From Gammaproteobacteria bacterium (lineage in GTDB: Bacteria > Pseudomonadota > Gammaproteobacteria > Arenicellales > JAOTYS01), in NCBI GenBank assembly GCA_029861795.1, contig JAOTYS010000300.1:1-5895 (forward strand): a DNA stretch of 5,895 nucleotides, read 5' to 3'. The translations under genes and the position numbers were made by a program. Each line of letters opens with the position of its first letter. Within the stretch, counting starts at the first letter, position 1. The notes under the pieces were generated by a model that was not told the origin of the DNA, did not search any database, and was given only the letters and a program-made list of their open reading frames with translations. Below are positions 1 through 5,895 of the stretch, one piece after another.

Positions 1-1519
1 GGGCGCAGTCAATCAACGCCGCTTTCGCCGCTAGTGGATCATCGCGGCTACATGCGCAGCGTAATGCCTCCCTCGCTGTCGGCAGCGGCGCAGGTTCGGC
101 AGGCCCATCGGTTTCGGCTGACGTGCTTGTCCGACTTCGCCACCAAGCAAATAATGTGATTAGCCAGGCGGAAAACAAAGCGGCACTTAAGCCTTGCCAC
201 AAAAGTTTAGAGTCTTTTGAAGCAGTGGTGATGGGCGTGGCTTCTACTGTGACCGTGGTTTTGGCGTCAGTCACATCTAGCGACGTTGACTGTGGCGTGT
301 TCTCACCTAGCGCCGGCAGTATATTAATGCGGCGTGCGGGGATTGTGGCACGGCGAGCTTCGTCACGAGTAACATCCCACCAGCTCAATTGGATCTCCGG
401 TAAAGTCAGCTCACCGGATCGGGTGGGCACCACTGCCATGCGTTCTTGCCGGGTGCCGATGATCAATGTCCCTTCCTGTCTGGAGTCGGTGGTAGCCTGG
501 TCCGGATAGGTTCGTACACCTTCAACTGTGGGAGCTAATACCTCGGGAAGCTGCACCCCGCTTAGTCCCCTAGCCTCGATGGTCAATGTCCGTGTCACCG
601 GTTCACCCACCCGGAACTGAAGTGGATTCACGGACCAAGACTCTTTCAGGGTTAATTCATCTGCTGGTAGCCAAGTTGTGGCTCCGTATTCGGTCGGTTG
701 TGGGCGCACCTTAACGTTGATTGTCTCGGTTTGCAGCCTCACTGTGCGGCCTCGGTCAAAGAAGCCGCTGAGGCCGAATTGACGTTGGCTCGCGTCGGCG
801 ATTTGACCCTGAAACCCCAGCGGAGGTATCACCAGGTCTCCGCTTGCTTGCGGAAATATCGCGTACTTACGCTCGATCACCCGATATCTGCGCCCATTAC
901 GGTGTGCTTCGAAGCTGACGTCTTTGCCGAGACGTTCCACCACCGTATCTTGAGGGGCAGGCTCATCAAGTGTGCCATCCAATAGATTTACCGCATGGAA
1001 TAACCTCAGCGTGTAGACCATTTGCGATTGGACATAAGGTGTATCGGGCTCAACTTCGACTTCAAGGAAGATGTCTTGTGTGTCGTCTGCTTGCTGAGTT
1101 GTGACAGCCAGCACCTTTAGTGTCAAAGCCTGAGTTTGCTGATCTCCAATGGTGATCGGTGGAACGACTAGATTGCCTTCTCGTTTGGGTGCGAGTTCGA
1201 CCAGCCACTGAGTTTTGGCAGCTTGGCGACCATTAATGATATTGACTTGTGTGCTGGTTGAGGTATGCAAGACATCGAAATCCTGCTCAAGTGGGCTGAG
1301 GTCAGGTGACTGGTTGGAGAGGCGTTCGTCCGCTTCCACAATGAGACGCACGGTTTCATTAGCACCAATAGGGTTGCGATCAAGTGACGCGCCGACCGAC
1401 AGCGCCGCCGCATCATTAGACGCGAGAACGGCTAGCAGCGCGACAAGTATGCAAAAAAACTTGTGAGCGCTACGATACGCTTTGCTTAGAGATGATAGCG
1501 GTATTGTCTGTGTTACCAT
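1..1519 (-). CDS. batD: BatD family periplasmic membrane-anchored protein (3' end beyond the window)
   Basis: An uninterrupted reverse-strand frame of 506 codons reaches the left edge without a stop, so the C-terminus is missing. The start is ATG at 1519, with a good ribosome site (AAGGA at 1528-1532, 8-base spacer) inside the end of batB. The two genes overlap by 7 bases, which suggests translational coupling. Residues about 20-39 form a signal peptide (FFCILVALLAVLA, then DAAA before LSVGASLD). Three beta-rich segments follow, at about 41-140, 149-275 and 285-412. They contain BatD-like motifs: DVLHTSTSTQVNIINGRQ, ERKYAIFPQASGDLVIPP, and VGEPVTRTLTIEARGLSG. A hydrophobic helix at about 440-462 ends in WWRSR, giving a periplasmic body with a short cytoplasmic tail. 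The family (old name: oxygen tolerance/aerotolerance protein BatD) is linked to MoxR-VWA envelope-stress systems; its biochemical role is unknown. The family call rests on motif recognition, operon position and topology. Confidence 0.9.
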   Translation of the reverse strand, partial: MVTQTIPLSSLSKAYRSAHKFFCILVALLAVLASNDAAALSVGASLDRNPIGANETVRLIVEADERLSNQSPDLSPLEQDFDVLHTSTSTQVNIINGRQAAKTQWLVELAPKREGNLVVPPITIGDQQTQALTLKVLAVTTQQADDTQDIFLEVEVEPDTPYVQSQMVYTLRLFHAVNLLDGTLDEPAPQDTVVERLGKDVSFEAHRNGRRYRVIERKYAIFPQASGDLVIPPLGFQGQIADASQRQFGLSGFFDRGRTVRLQTETINVKVRPQPTEYGATTWLPADELTLKESWSVNPLQFRVGEPVTRTLTIEARGLSGVQLPEVLAPTVEGVRTYPDQATTDSRQEGTLIIGTRQERMAVVPTRSGELTLPEIQLSWWDVTRDEARRATIPARRINILPALGENTPQSTSLDVTDAKTTVTVEATPITTASKDSKLLWQGLSAALFSAWLITLFAWWRSRTSTSAETDGPAEPAPLPTAREALRCACSRDDPLAAKAALIDCA

Positions 1520-3360
1520 TCTTGACGTCCTTGAGTAGCATGCGCGCGCTGCTGATACTGTCGCAGAAATTTACGGCGCAACAGGCCCCCTGGGTCGTCC
1601 GGTATCCTGCGCAGCCATTGTTCCATCGCTTGCCGTTCTTCTTTTGTAGCGCCTTCGTCGGCTTGGGCCGGCATTTGTTCTTTTGACTGCTCCTGCGAAT
1701 GGGATTCGTCGGTGGGTGACTCTTTGGAGAGATCACCTGTCTTGTCGGACGACGCTTCAGTAACATCATCATCGATCTGAGAACTAGCTGCGTTATCTTG
1801 GTCTTGATTATCACTGGGTGCGTCCGTGAGTTGCGATGATTGTTGCTGAGGTTGTGGCGCAGCTTGGGGGTTTTGCGATGACGAAGGCTTGATATCCTGG
1901 GACGAGGACGGAGTAGATCGATTGCCCTGGCTTCGACTTTCGTTGCCTGACTCATCCTGCGATTGCTGTCGACTTTGACCACTTCTGCCCTGCTGGCGAA
2001 GTTGTAGCGCGCGCTCTACCACGTCGCGATTATGGATCGCATCGTCCATATTTGGATCTATTTCTAAAACGCGGTCGTAAGCATTCAAGGCCTGTTCTAA
2101 ATCGCCAGCCTTCGCTAGTGCGTTTCCGCGATTGTAATGCGCTCTGGCATCGTCTTGCTGTGCGAATGACTCCGCTGCAGCACCGTAGCTTTGAGTGCGG
2201 TACAAGGCGCTACCCCGCCAGTGTGGGTTAGCGGTCACCCGCGCGGCGTGTTCAGGATCGCCGCGCGCCAAAGACCGTGCGGCCCGTTGGTCTGATCTCA
2301 ACCATAACTCGTCCCACGAAAATGCGTAACTTGGTTGCGGAATGAATGTGACCAGGACTAACAGCGACAACAGCCAACCTCGGCGAAATGCCAACGCCGC
2401 TATGGGCAACAACAACAACACCAACCATGGCCCTTCATCGCGCCAATTCTCGCTAGTGCGATGTTCATCCTGCACTTCTTGGAAGCTAGGCGTGGTCGGT
2501 GGGGCTAGTATTTGAGATAAGTCTATCTCGTTGCTACCTGCCTTGGCGAAGTGTCCACCGCCGGCCGCTGCCAGTCGTCGCAATGCAGCAAAGTCCGCAC
2601 GCGATACCACTATATTGCCGTCGTTATCTTTCAGAAATCCACCCCCTGCCACTGGAATGGGTGCACCATCGTCGGAACCCACGCCCAGGACTGATACCGT
2701 ATGCCCCGATGCTTGCAGTGATTTCGCCGAGTGCTCGGCAAGCTCATCATCTGCGCCGTCTGCGATCAACAATACCTGAGCGTTACTTGCCCCTACTCGC
2801 TTAAGCAACTCCCCAGCCATTTCCAGTCCCCTGCTAGTACGACTGCCTTGTACCGGCATCACGTCTGTTCGCAATGCCCCCAGCATGTTGCTCACGGTAT
2901 TGACGTCCTGGGTCACAGGGGACACCAGAAATGCGTCTCCCGCAAATGCTATGAGTGCAACTTGCCCATCGGATGACCGCGCTAAGATGTCTGCAATTTT
3001 GAATTTAGCGTGCGTAAGACGCGAAGGTTTGATATCGGCGGCATCCATGGACCTAGATAAGTCCAACACAATTACTTGGGTGTTGAGACTCCTGAATACC
3101 GGCCGATCAAGTCGCTCCCAGGTCGGTCCTGCCAGCGCTGTCACTGCGACGATCCAAGCGATTGCCAGTAACACATACGGCAACGCGTGTCGCTTGTCCT
3201 TGCCCCCCACCAAAAGATGGGGCAACAACTCTGGATCGCACACGAAGCGCCAGGCCTCACCTTGATGCAAGGCACGCCACAGCTGCCACACCACTAATAT
3301 TCCCACGGGCAGCAGCAGTAACCACCACGGCCTAAGAAAATGAAAGTCTGCAAAAGACAT
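1513..3360 (-). CDS. batB: BatB/BatC fusion: VWA-domain membrane protein with TPR repeats
   Basis: This 615-residue protein has two N-terminal membrane helices (about 11-29 and 58-78), with a Lys/Arg-rich loop between them. A VWA domain spans about 93-285. Its MIDAS reads D100-L-S102-R-S104, with S173 where BatA has Thr and D201 in LLIADGADD. A second membrane pair lies at about 311-325 and 329-346, followed by TPR units (about 381-450; NRGNALAKAGDLEQALNAYD) and a Gln/Ser/Asp-rich linker (about 455-570). A basic C-terminal motif follows (QWLRRIPDDPGGLLRRKF, about 581-598). Positive-inside charges place the VWA and TPR parts in the periplasm. The start at 3360 lies 5 bases after the batA stop. 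It is preferred over ATG 3486, which would add 42 non-hydrophobic residues overlapping batA. No clear Shine-Dalgarno precedes 3360, so coupling to batA translation is likely. Proteins of this family are thought to act as scaffolds with MoxR ATPases in stress tolerance; the exact role is unknown. Confidence 0.92.
   Translation of the reverse strand: MSFADFHFLRPWWLLLLPVGILVVWQLWRALHQGEAWRFVCDPELLPHLLVGGKDKRHALPYVLLAIAWIVAVTALAGPTWERLDRPVFRSLNTQVIVLDLSRSMDAADIKPSRLTHAKFKIADILARSSDGQVALIAFAGDAFLVSPVTQDVNTVSNMLGALRTDVMPVQGSRTSRGLEMAGELLKRVGASNAQVLLIADGADDELAEHSAKSLQASGHTVSVLGVGSDDGAPIPVAGGGFLKDNDGNIVVSRADFAALRRLAAAGGGHFAKAGSNEIDLSQILAPPTTPSFQEVQDEHRTSENWRDEGPWLVLLLLPIAALAFRRGWLLSLLVLVTFIPQPSYAFSWDELWLRSDQRAARSLARGDPEHAARVTANPHWRGSALYRTQSYGAAAESFAQQDDARAHYNRGNALAKAGDLEQALNAYDRVLEIDPNMDDAIHNRDVVERALQLRQQGRSGQSRQQSQDESGNESRSQGNRSTPSSSQDIKPSSSQNPQAAPQPQQQSSQLTDAPSDNQDQDNAASSQIDDDVTEASSDKTGDLSKESPTDESHSQEQSKEQMPAQADEGATKEERQAMEQWLRRIPDDPGGLLRRKFLRQYQQRAHATQGRQEW
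1528..1532 (-). promoter_or_regulatory. Ribosome binding site of batD (AAGGA)
   Basis: AAGGA on the reverse strand lies 8 bases before the batD ATG at 1519 and within the last codons of batB. It fixes the batD start, which overlaps the batB stop by 7 bases. Confidence 0.7.
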
Positions 3361-3365
3361 ACTGG

Positions 3366-4400
3366 TTAACTTGTTGCGGTGCGGCGTTCGCTTTGGTGAG
3401 GACTGCGGTCGCGTTTTGTGTATGTGTGTAGTACTGGCGTCATTGCGATCGCACCGGCAAACAGCAAAGATAGTGCCAATGGCCACACGAACAGCTCTTC
3501 AATGGATCGAAACAATTCCTCGTCTACCTCTACAGGCTCTAAGCGGTCCAGCAAGTTGTAGATCTCTGCCAGGCCCTCGGTATCTTTTGCGCGAAAGTAA
3601 CCGCCCCCGGTGCGTTCTGCGATAGCAGTTAACGTATGTTCGTCCAGGTCGGCTGACGGATTCAAACGTCTGGCGCCAAAGAAATCCTGAACCACCAACT
3701 CCTCCGCACCGACACCGATGGTGTATATCTTGAGGCCCGCTGCTTTGGCTAACTCAGCCGCGCGCAGCGGACCCACCTCTCCCGCTGTATTTGTACCGTC
3801 TGTAAGAAGTATTAAGACCCGGTCCCGGTCGCTATGAGCGCGCAGACGCTTCACTGCCAATCCAATGGCGTCGCCGATTGCGGTTCTCTCCCCAGCCAAT
3901 CCAATCTCTGCCTCATCGAGCAGTGTTCCAACGGTGGTACGGTCGAAGGTCAACGGTGTCTGTAGATAGGCGCGTGTGCCGAACAGGATGAGGCCGATAC
4001 GATCGCCGTTGCGACGTTCGATAAAGTCTCCCGCGAGTTTCTTCACTACCTCTAGGCGCGTGTGGGGCTCATCGTCGATGTACAGATCGCCGATCTTCAT
4101 GCTGCCGGAGATATCGACGGCCATGAGCAGATCACGCCCGCTTACCGGAATCGCGATTGCTTCTCCCACCCATTGTGGTCGCGCTGCAGCGAGCACCAGC
4201 AGTACCCAGGCGAGCGCCGCCCATGCAAAACGGCCTCGACGTAGCACGATCGGGGCCGGCGCAGTTGCGCTGAGCAACTCGTGGAAGAATGGCAGGCGTA
4301 GCGCTGCGCTGCTGGCCTGCGACGCCTGCGGTAATGCCAAGATCGCCAATAGCGGCAACGGTAGCGCCGCAAGCGCCCATATCCACTCGAATCTAAACAT
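3366..4400 (-). CDS. batA: BatA family VWA-domain inner-membrane protein
   Basis: This 344-residue protein is the usual size for BatA. It has membrane helices at about 7-25 and 58-74, a VWA domain at about 88-285, and a C-terminal helix at about 303-325 followed by a basic tail (TKRDR). The MIDAS is complete: D96-I-S98-G-S100 in AVDISGSM, T173 in ERTAIGDAIG, and D201 in ILLTDGTNT. It should therefore bind Mg2+ or a similar ion and a protein partner. The Arg-rich loop before helix 2 (LRRGRF) and the basic C-terminus suggest a periplasm-facing VWA domain. The start is the first ATG after an in-frame TAA at 4404-4406. A weak AAGG lies at 4410-4413, 9 bases upstream. It is the first clear gene of the batA-batB-batD unit. 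MoxR, DUF58 and DUF4381 genes usually precede batA in proteobacteria, but here only a divergent promoter region does. Family assignment is firm; the physiological role (envelope or oxidative stress tolerance) is by analogy. Confidence 0.93.
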   Translation of the reverse strand: MFRFEWIWALAALPLPLLAILALPQASQASSAALRLPFFHELLSATAPAPIVLRRGRFAWAALAWVLLVLAAARPQWVGEAIAIPVSGRDLLMAVDISGSMKIGDLYIDDEPHTRLEVVKKLAGDFIERRNGDRIGLILFGTRAYLQTPLTFDRTTVGTLLDEAEIGLAGERTAIGDAIGLAVKRLRAHSDRDRVLILLTDGTNTAGEVGPLRAAELAKAAGLKIYTIGVGAEELVVQDFFGARRLNPSADLDEHTLTAIAERTGGGYFRAKDTEGLAEIYNLLDRLEPVEVDEELFRSIEELFVWPLALSLLFAGAIAMTPVLHTYTKRDRSPHQSERRTATS

Positions 4401-4403
4401 CTG

Positions 4404-4487
4404 TTACGGCCTTAAGTGCCATATGGTTAGCCGGGGGGCTTCCGGGATTGTTCCCGTCTCATAGCGGGCGTAGTTTTGCATTACCAT
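4404..4487 (-). CDS. Possible 27-residue leader ORF upstream of batA
   Basis: An ATG at 4487 (alternative ATG at 4481) opens a 27-codon frame. It ends with TAA at 4404-4406, only 3 bases before the batA ATG, and begins about 25 bases after a TATAAT box on the same strand. The peptide is MVMQNYARYETGTIPEAPRL and then seven more residues. It has no recognisable domain, no run of a single amino acid that would suggest attenuation, and no clear Shine-Dalgarno. It could couple translation into batA or be chance. Confidence is low. Confidence 0.2.
   Translation of the reverse strand: MVMQNYARYETGTIPEAPRLTIWHLRP
4443..4456. repeat. Small perfect hairpin CGGGA-TTGT-TCCCG in the bat leader
   Basis: Five-base GC-rich arms (4443-4447 and 4452-4456) surround a 4-base loop in the batA 5' leader, inside the possible leader ORF. 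There is no following T-run on either strand, so it is not an intrinsic terminator. It may be a weak leader structure or chance. Confidence 0.3.
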
Positions 4488-4512
4488 CAAATAGTGTAAA
4501 ACTTAGGCGGCC

Positions 4513-4518
4513 ATTATA
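4513..4518 (-). promoter_or_regulatory. Candidate -10 box for the bat operon (TATAAT)
   Basis: The reverse strand reads a perfect TATAAT here, in the context GCTTTTTATAATGG, about 113 bases before the batA ATG. The hexamer 17 bases upstream (GGAATG) is a poor -35, so the promoter would be weak or need an activator. The assignment rests on the -10 match and position alone. Confidence 0.4.
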
Positions 4519-4564
4519 AAAAGCATAGCCGTATCCATTCCTTGGCTAAGTGCGCCTTCAGCTG

Positions 4565-4581
4565 GCGATTGCAGCGATTGC
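4565..4581. repeat. Tandem direct repeat GCGATTGC, 9-base period
   Basis: GCGATTGC occurs at 4565-4572 and again at 4574-4581, separated by one A. It lies about 40-55 bases before the GTG of the glutamine-synthetase-family gene. Spacing near one helical turn would suit a dimeric or cooperative regulator, but two short copies could also arise by chance. Confidence 0.45.
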
Positions 4582-4589
4582 TAAAGCAA
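4578..4589. repeat. Short inverted repeat TTGCT-AA-AGCAA
   Basis: Two perfect 5-base arms (4578-4582 and 4585-4589) flank a 2-base centre. The left arm overlaps the second GCGATTGC copy. Its position just upstream of the start of the glutamine-synthetase-family gene would suit a small operator. A transcript hairpin is unlikely with so short a loop. Confidence 0.35.
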
Positions 4590-4618
4590 GTGAGGGGCAT
4601 TTTACGAGAGAAAGCAAC

Positions 4619-5895
4619 GTGGGCTCAGATCAGAAGCAAGAAAATCCAAGACTCCAGAACGTGGTCACCGCGCTCAAGCAGCAAGGCGTCACCACTGCCC
4701 ACGTCGGAATTTTCGATATAGAAGGCGGTTTTCGAGAGCGGCGGTTGGATCTAGACGACATCGCGGATACTTTTGACAATGGAGGAACTTTCGTCAATGT
4801 GTTGCACCGTTGGGATATCGCGGATGCAGTGTATCGGGAGGGGCCGTTCATCGGGGAGTCGGTAAAGATCGATCCTGACTCAGTACGGCATTTCCCATTT
4901 GAAAAGGACGCAGCCTTGTTTGTTGCCGATTACACCGGGTCATCGGCCGACACCTCACCGAGGGAATTGTTGCAACGCCAGGTGGCCAAGGCATCGGAAA
5001 TGGGATTCGATGTCCGGTGCGCATTGGAGTTTGAGTTCATCGTGCTGCAGGAAACGGCCACGAGCATCCGTGATAAAGGATATAGAAATTTGAATACCTT
5101 CGCGGCAGATAATCGTTGTTGGTCCGGCCAGAGCGCGGCAATCTACAGCGATTTTGTACGTGAACTCGGGGAGCTCGTTGCGCATTCGGAGATTGATCTA
5201 TTGGGATTAGGGCTCGAACTGGGCCCCGGGTGCTTTGAGGCCACATTAAGAGCTGCGTCTCCGATCAAGGCTGCCGATGATGCAGCGCTGTTCAAATCAT
5301 TCACCAGAGCCTTCTGCCGGCGTCGTGATCTGACCGCGTCGTTTATGGCGCAACTGTCCAGTGAATTCCCCGGACTGTCGGGTCATGTTCACCTATCCCT
5401 GACGAAAAAAGATTCTGGCGCCAATGCATTCTATGATGCAGCTCAACCCGATTGTATGAGCAAGACGATGCAGGCCTTTGTCGGGGGTTTGACCACCCTG
5501 GTCCCAGACACACTTGCACTGTGCGCGCATACCACCAATGCATATCGACGTCTTGTGCCAGGAAACTGGGCCCCGAGAACCGCCACCTGGGCGATTCAGA
5601 ACTACGCAGCCGCAGTGCGCGTAGTGTCACAGCCGGAATCGAAATGCAGATTAGAATTTCGTCTACCCGCGGCCGACACCAATCCTCACCTTGCCTTGGC
5701 GATGACCCTTGGGGAAGGGCTTTGGGGGATAGAACATGGCGTCGCGCTAGCGTCCCCTTTGCAGGGTGGCGGACCCACGGATACACCGAAAGTTGGCACC
5801 GCTCTTCCGCATGATTTGTTTGAAGCCGCTGCTCGTCTAGAATCGAACAAGGCTGCGCGTGAGATTTTTGGAGACACGTTTGTTGATCACTTTGT
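4619..5895 (+). CDS. Glutamine-synthetase-family protein, probable gamma-glutamyl ligase (3' end beyond the window)
   Basis: An open frame of 425 codons runs to the right edge; the family is usually about 440-460 residues, so little is missing. The GTG start at 4619 has GAGAG at 4606-4610, 8 bases upstream. The next in-frame ATG is far inside the conserved region, and an upstream GTG at 4550 has no ribosome site. A beta-grasp N-domain (about 14-105, with VLHRWDIAD) is followed by the catalytic domain. Active-site motifs are E137-F-E139, E200-LGPGCF-E207, SGH256-V-H258, NAYRR311-LVPG, R334, and R344-LE346-FR348. These match the metal, glutamate and ATP residues of E. coli GlnA. By spacing, GlnA Glu327 corresponds to Trp317 and Arg339 to Tyr329. 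Loss of Glu327, which deprotonates ammonium, fits PuuA-like enzymes that join glutamate to amines. The substrate is unknown and no pathway neighbour is visible. It is divergent from batA, and a functional link is not evident. Confidence 0.88.
   Translation, partial: MGSDQKQENPRLQNVVTALKQQGVTTAHVGIFDIEGGFRERRLDLDDIADTFDNGGTFVNVLHRWDIADAVYREGPFIGESVKIDPDSVRHFPFEKDAALFVADYTGSSADTSPRELLQRQVAKASEMGFDVRCALEFEFIVLQETATSIRDKGYRNLNTFAADNRCWSGQSAAIYSDFVRELGELVAHSEIDLLGLGLELGPGCFEATLRAASPIKAADDAALFKSFTRAFCRRRDLTASFMAQLSSEFPGLSGHVHLSLTKKDSGANAFYDAAQPDCMSKTMQAFVGGLTTLVPDTLALCAHTTNAYRRLVPGNWAPRTATWAIQNYAAAVRVVSQPESKCRLEFRLPAADTNPHLALAMTLGEGLWGIEHGVALASPLQGGGPTDTPKVGTALPHDLFEAAARLESNKAAREIFGDTFVDHF

Larger units (their letters stand above)
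4401..4618. promoter_or_regulatory. Divergent intergenic control region between batA and the glutamine-synthetase-family gene
   Basis: This 218-base stretch is the only non-coding gap in the window and must contain the promoters of both divergent transcripts. It holds an AT-rich core at 4513-4520, where TATAAT on the reverse strand overlaps TATAAA on the forward strand. It also holds a tandem 9-base repeat, an inverted repeat, a small hairpin and a possible leader ORF. No convincing TTGACA-like -35 element was found at 16-18 bases from either box. Confidence 0.6.

Noticed and set aside
123..509. Forward-strand open frame of 128 codons antisense to batD
   Set aside because: The opposite strand encodes the C-terminal half of BatD with clear family motifs. 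The forward translation has no recognisable domain and looks like a shadow.
1470..1982. Reverse-strand 170-codon frame overlapping the end of batB and the start of batD
   Set aside because: It is an out-of-frame reading of the Gln/Ser-rich repeat-like linker of BatB, giving an Arg/Lys/Pro-rich product with no domain. The batB and batD frames explain the region.
3361..3486. An upstream ATG (3486) that would extend BatB by 42 residues
   Set aside because: It overlaps the end of batA by over 100 bases, adds non-hydrophobic residues before a typical BatB N-terminus, and the internal ATG at 3360 sits neatly 5 bases after the batA stop.
4443..4456. Intrinsic terminator at the GC hairpin in the divergent region
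   Set aside because: The stem is only 5 base pairs and no T-run follows on either strand. The flanking genes diverge, so no terminator is expected here.
3976..4464. Forward-strand 162-codon frame antisense to batA
   Set aside because: It is opposite the batA MIDAS region and has no domain; a shadow of the high-quality batA frame.
5343..5786. Reverse-strand 147-codon frame antisense to the ligase gene
   Set aside because: The forward frame carries all the glutamine-synthetase motifs here, and the reverse translation has no recognisable features.

Overview
The window holds one reverse-strand gene cluster (positions 1-4400) and one forward-strand gene (4619 to the right edge), with a 218-base divergent intergenic region between them. 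The reverse-strand genes read, in transcription order, batA (VWA protein), batB/batC (VWA-TPR fusion) and batD. The batD gene runs off the left edge. The forward gene is a glutamine-synthetase-family ligase that runs off the right edge. No RNA gene, insertion sequence, CRISPR array or prophage signature was seen. Nearly every base outside 4401-4618 is coding.

The fused VWA-TPR form of BatB, the tight batA-batB-batD order, mid-range GC content and Shine-Dalgarno-type sites (good before batD) all point to a Gram-negative proteobacterium. It is most likely gammaproteobacterial, perhaps environmental or marine. This is an inference from gene type only; no taxonomic marker is present.

The three Bat genes almost certainly form one transcription unit: batA and batB are separated by 5 bases, and batB and batD overlap by 7 bases (ATGGTAA). 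All three products are predicted inner-membrane proteins facing the periplasm. Two carry metal-ion-dependent adhesion sites (MIDAS), and one is a large beta-rich periplasmic protein with a C-terminal anchor. In other bacteria such proteins work with a MoxR-type AAA+ ATPase and DUF58/DUF4381 proteins in envelope stress tolerance. Those partners usually sit directly upstream of batA but are absent there in this window.

The glutamine-synthetase homologue keeps most metal- and glutamate-binding motifs. It has Trp where E. coli GlnA has the ammonium-deprotonating Glu327, and Tyr where GlnA has Arg339. It is therefore more likely a gamma-glutamyl ligase acting on an amine, or a divergent homologue, than a true ammonia-assimilating enzyme. 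I found no clearly new multi-gene system. The points most worth a second look are the altered ligase active site, the missing MoxR module, a possible 27-codon leader ORF before batA, and small repeats in the divergent control region.
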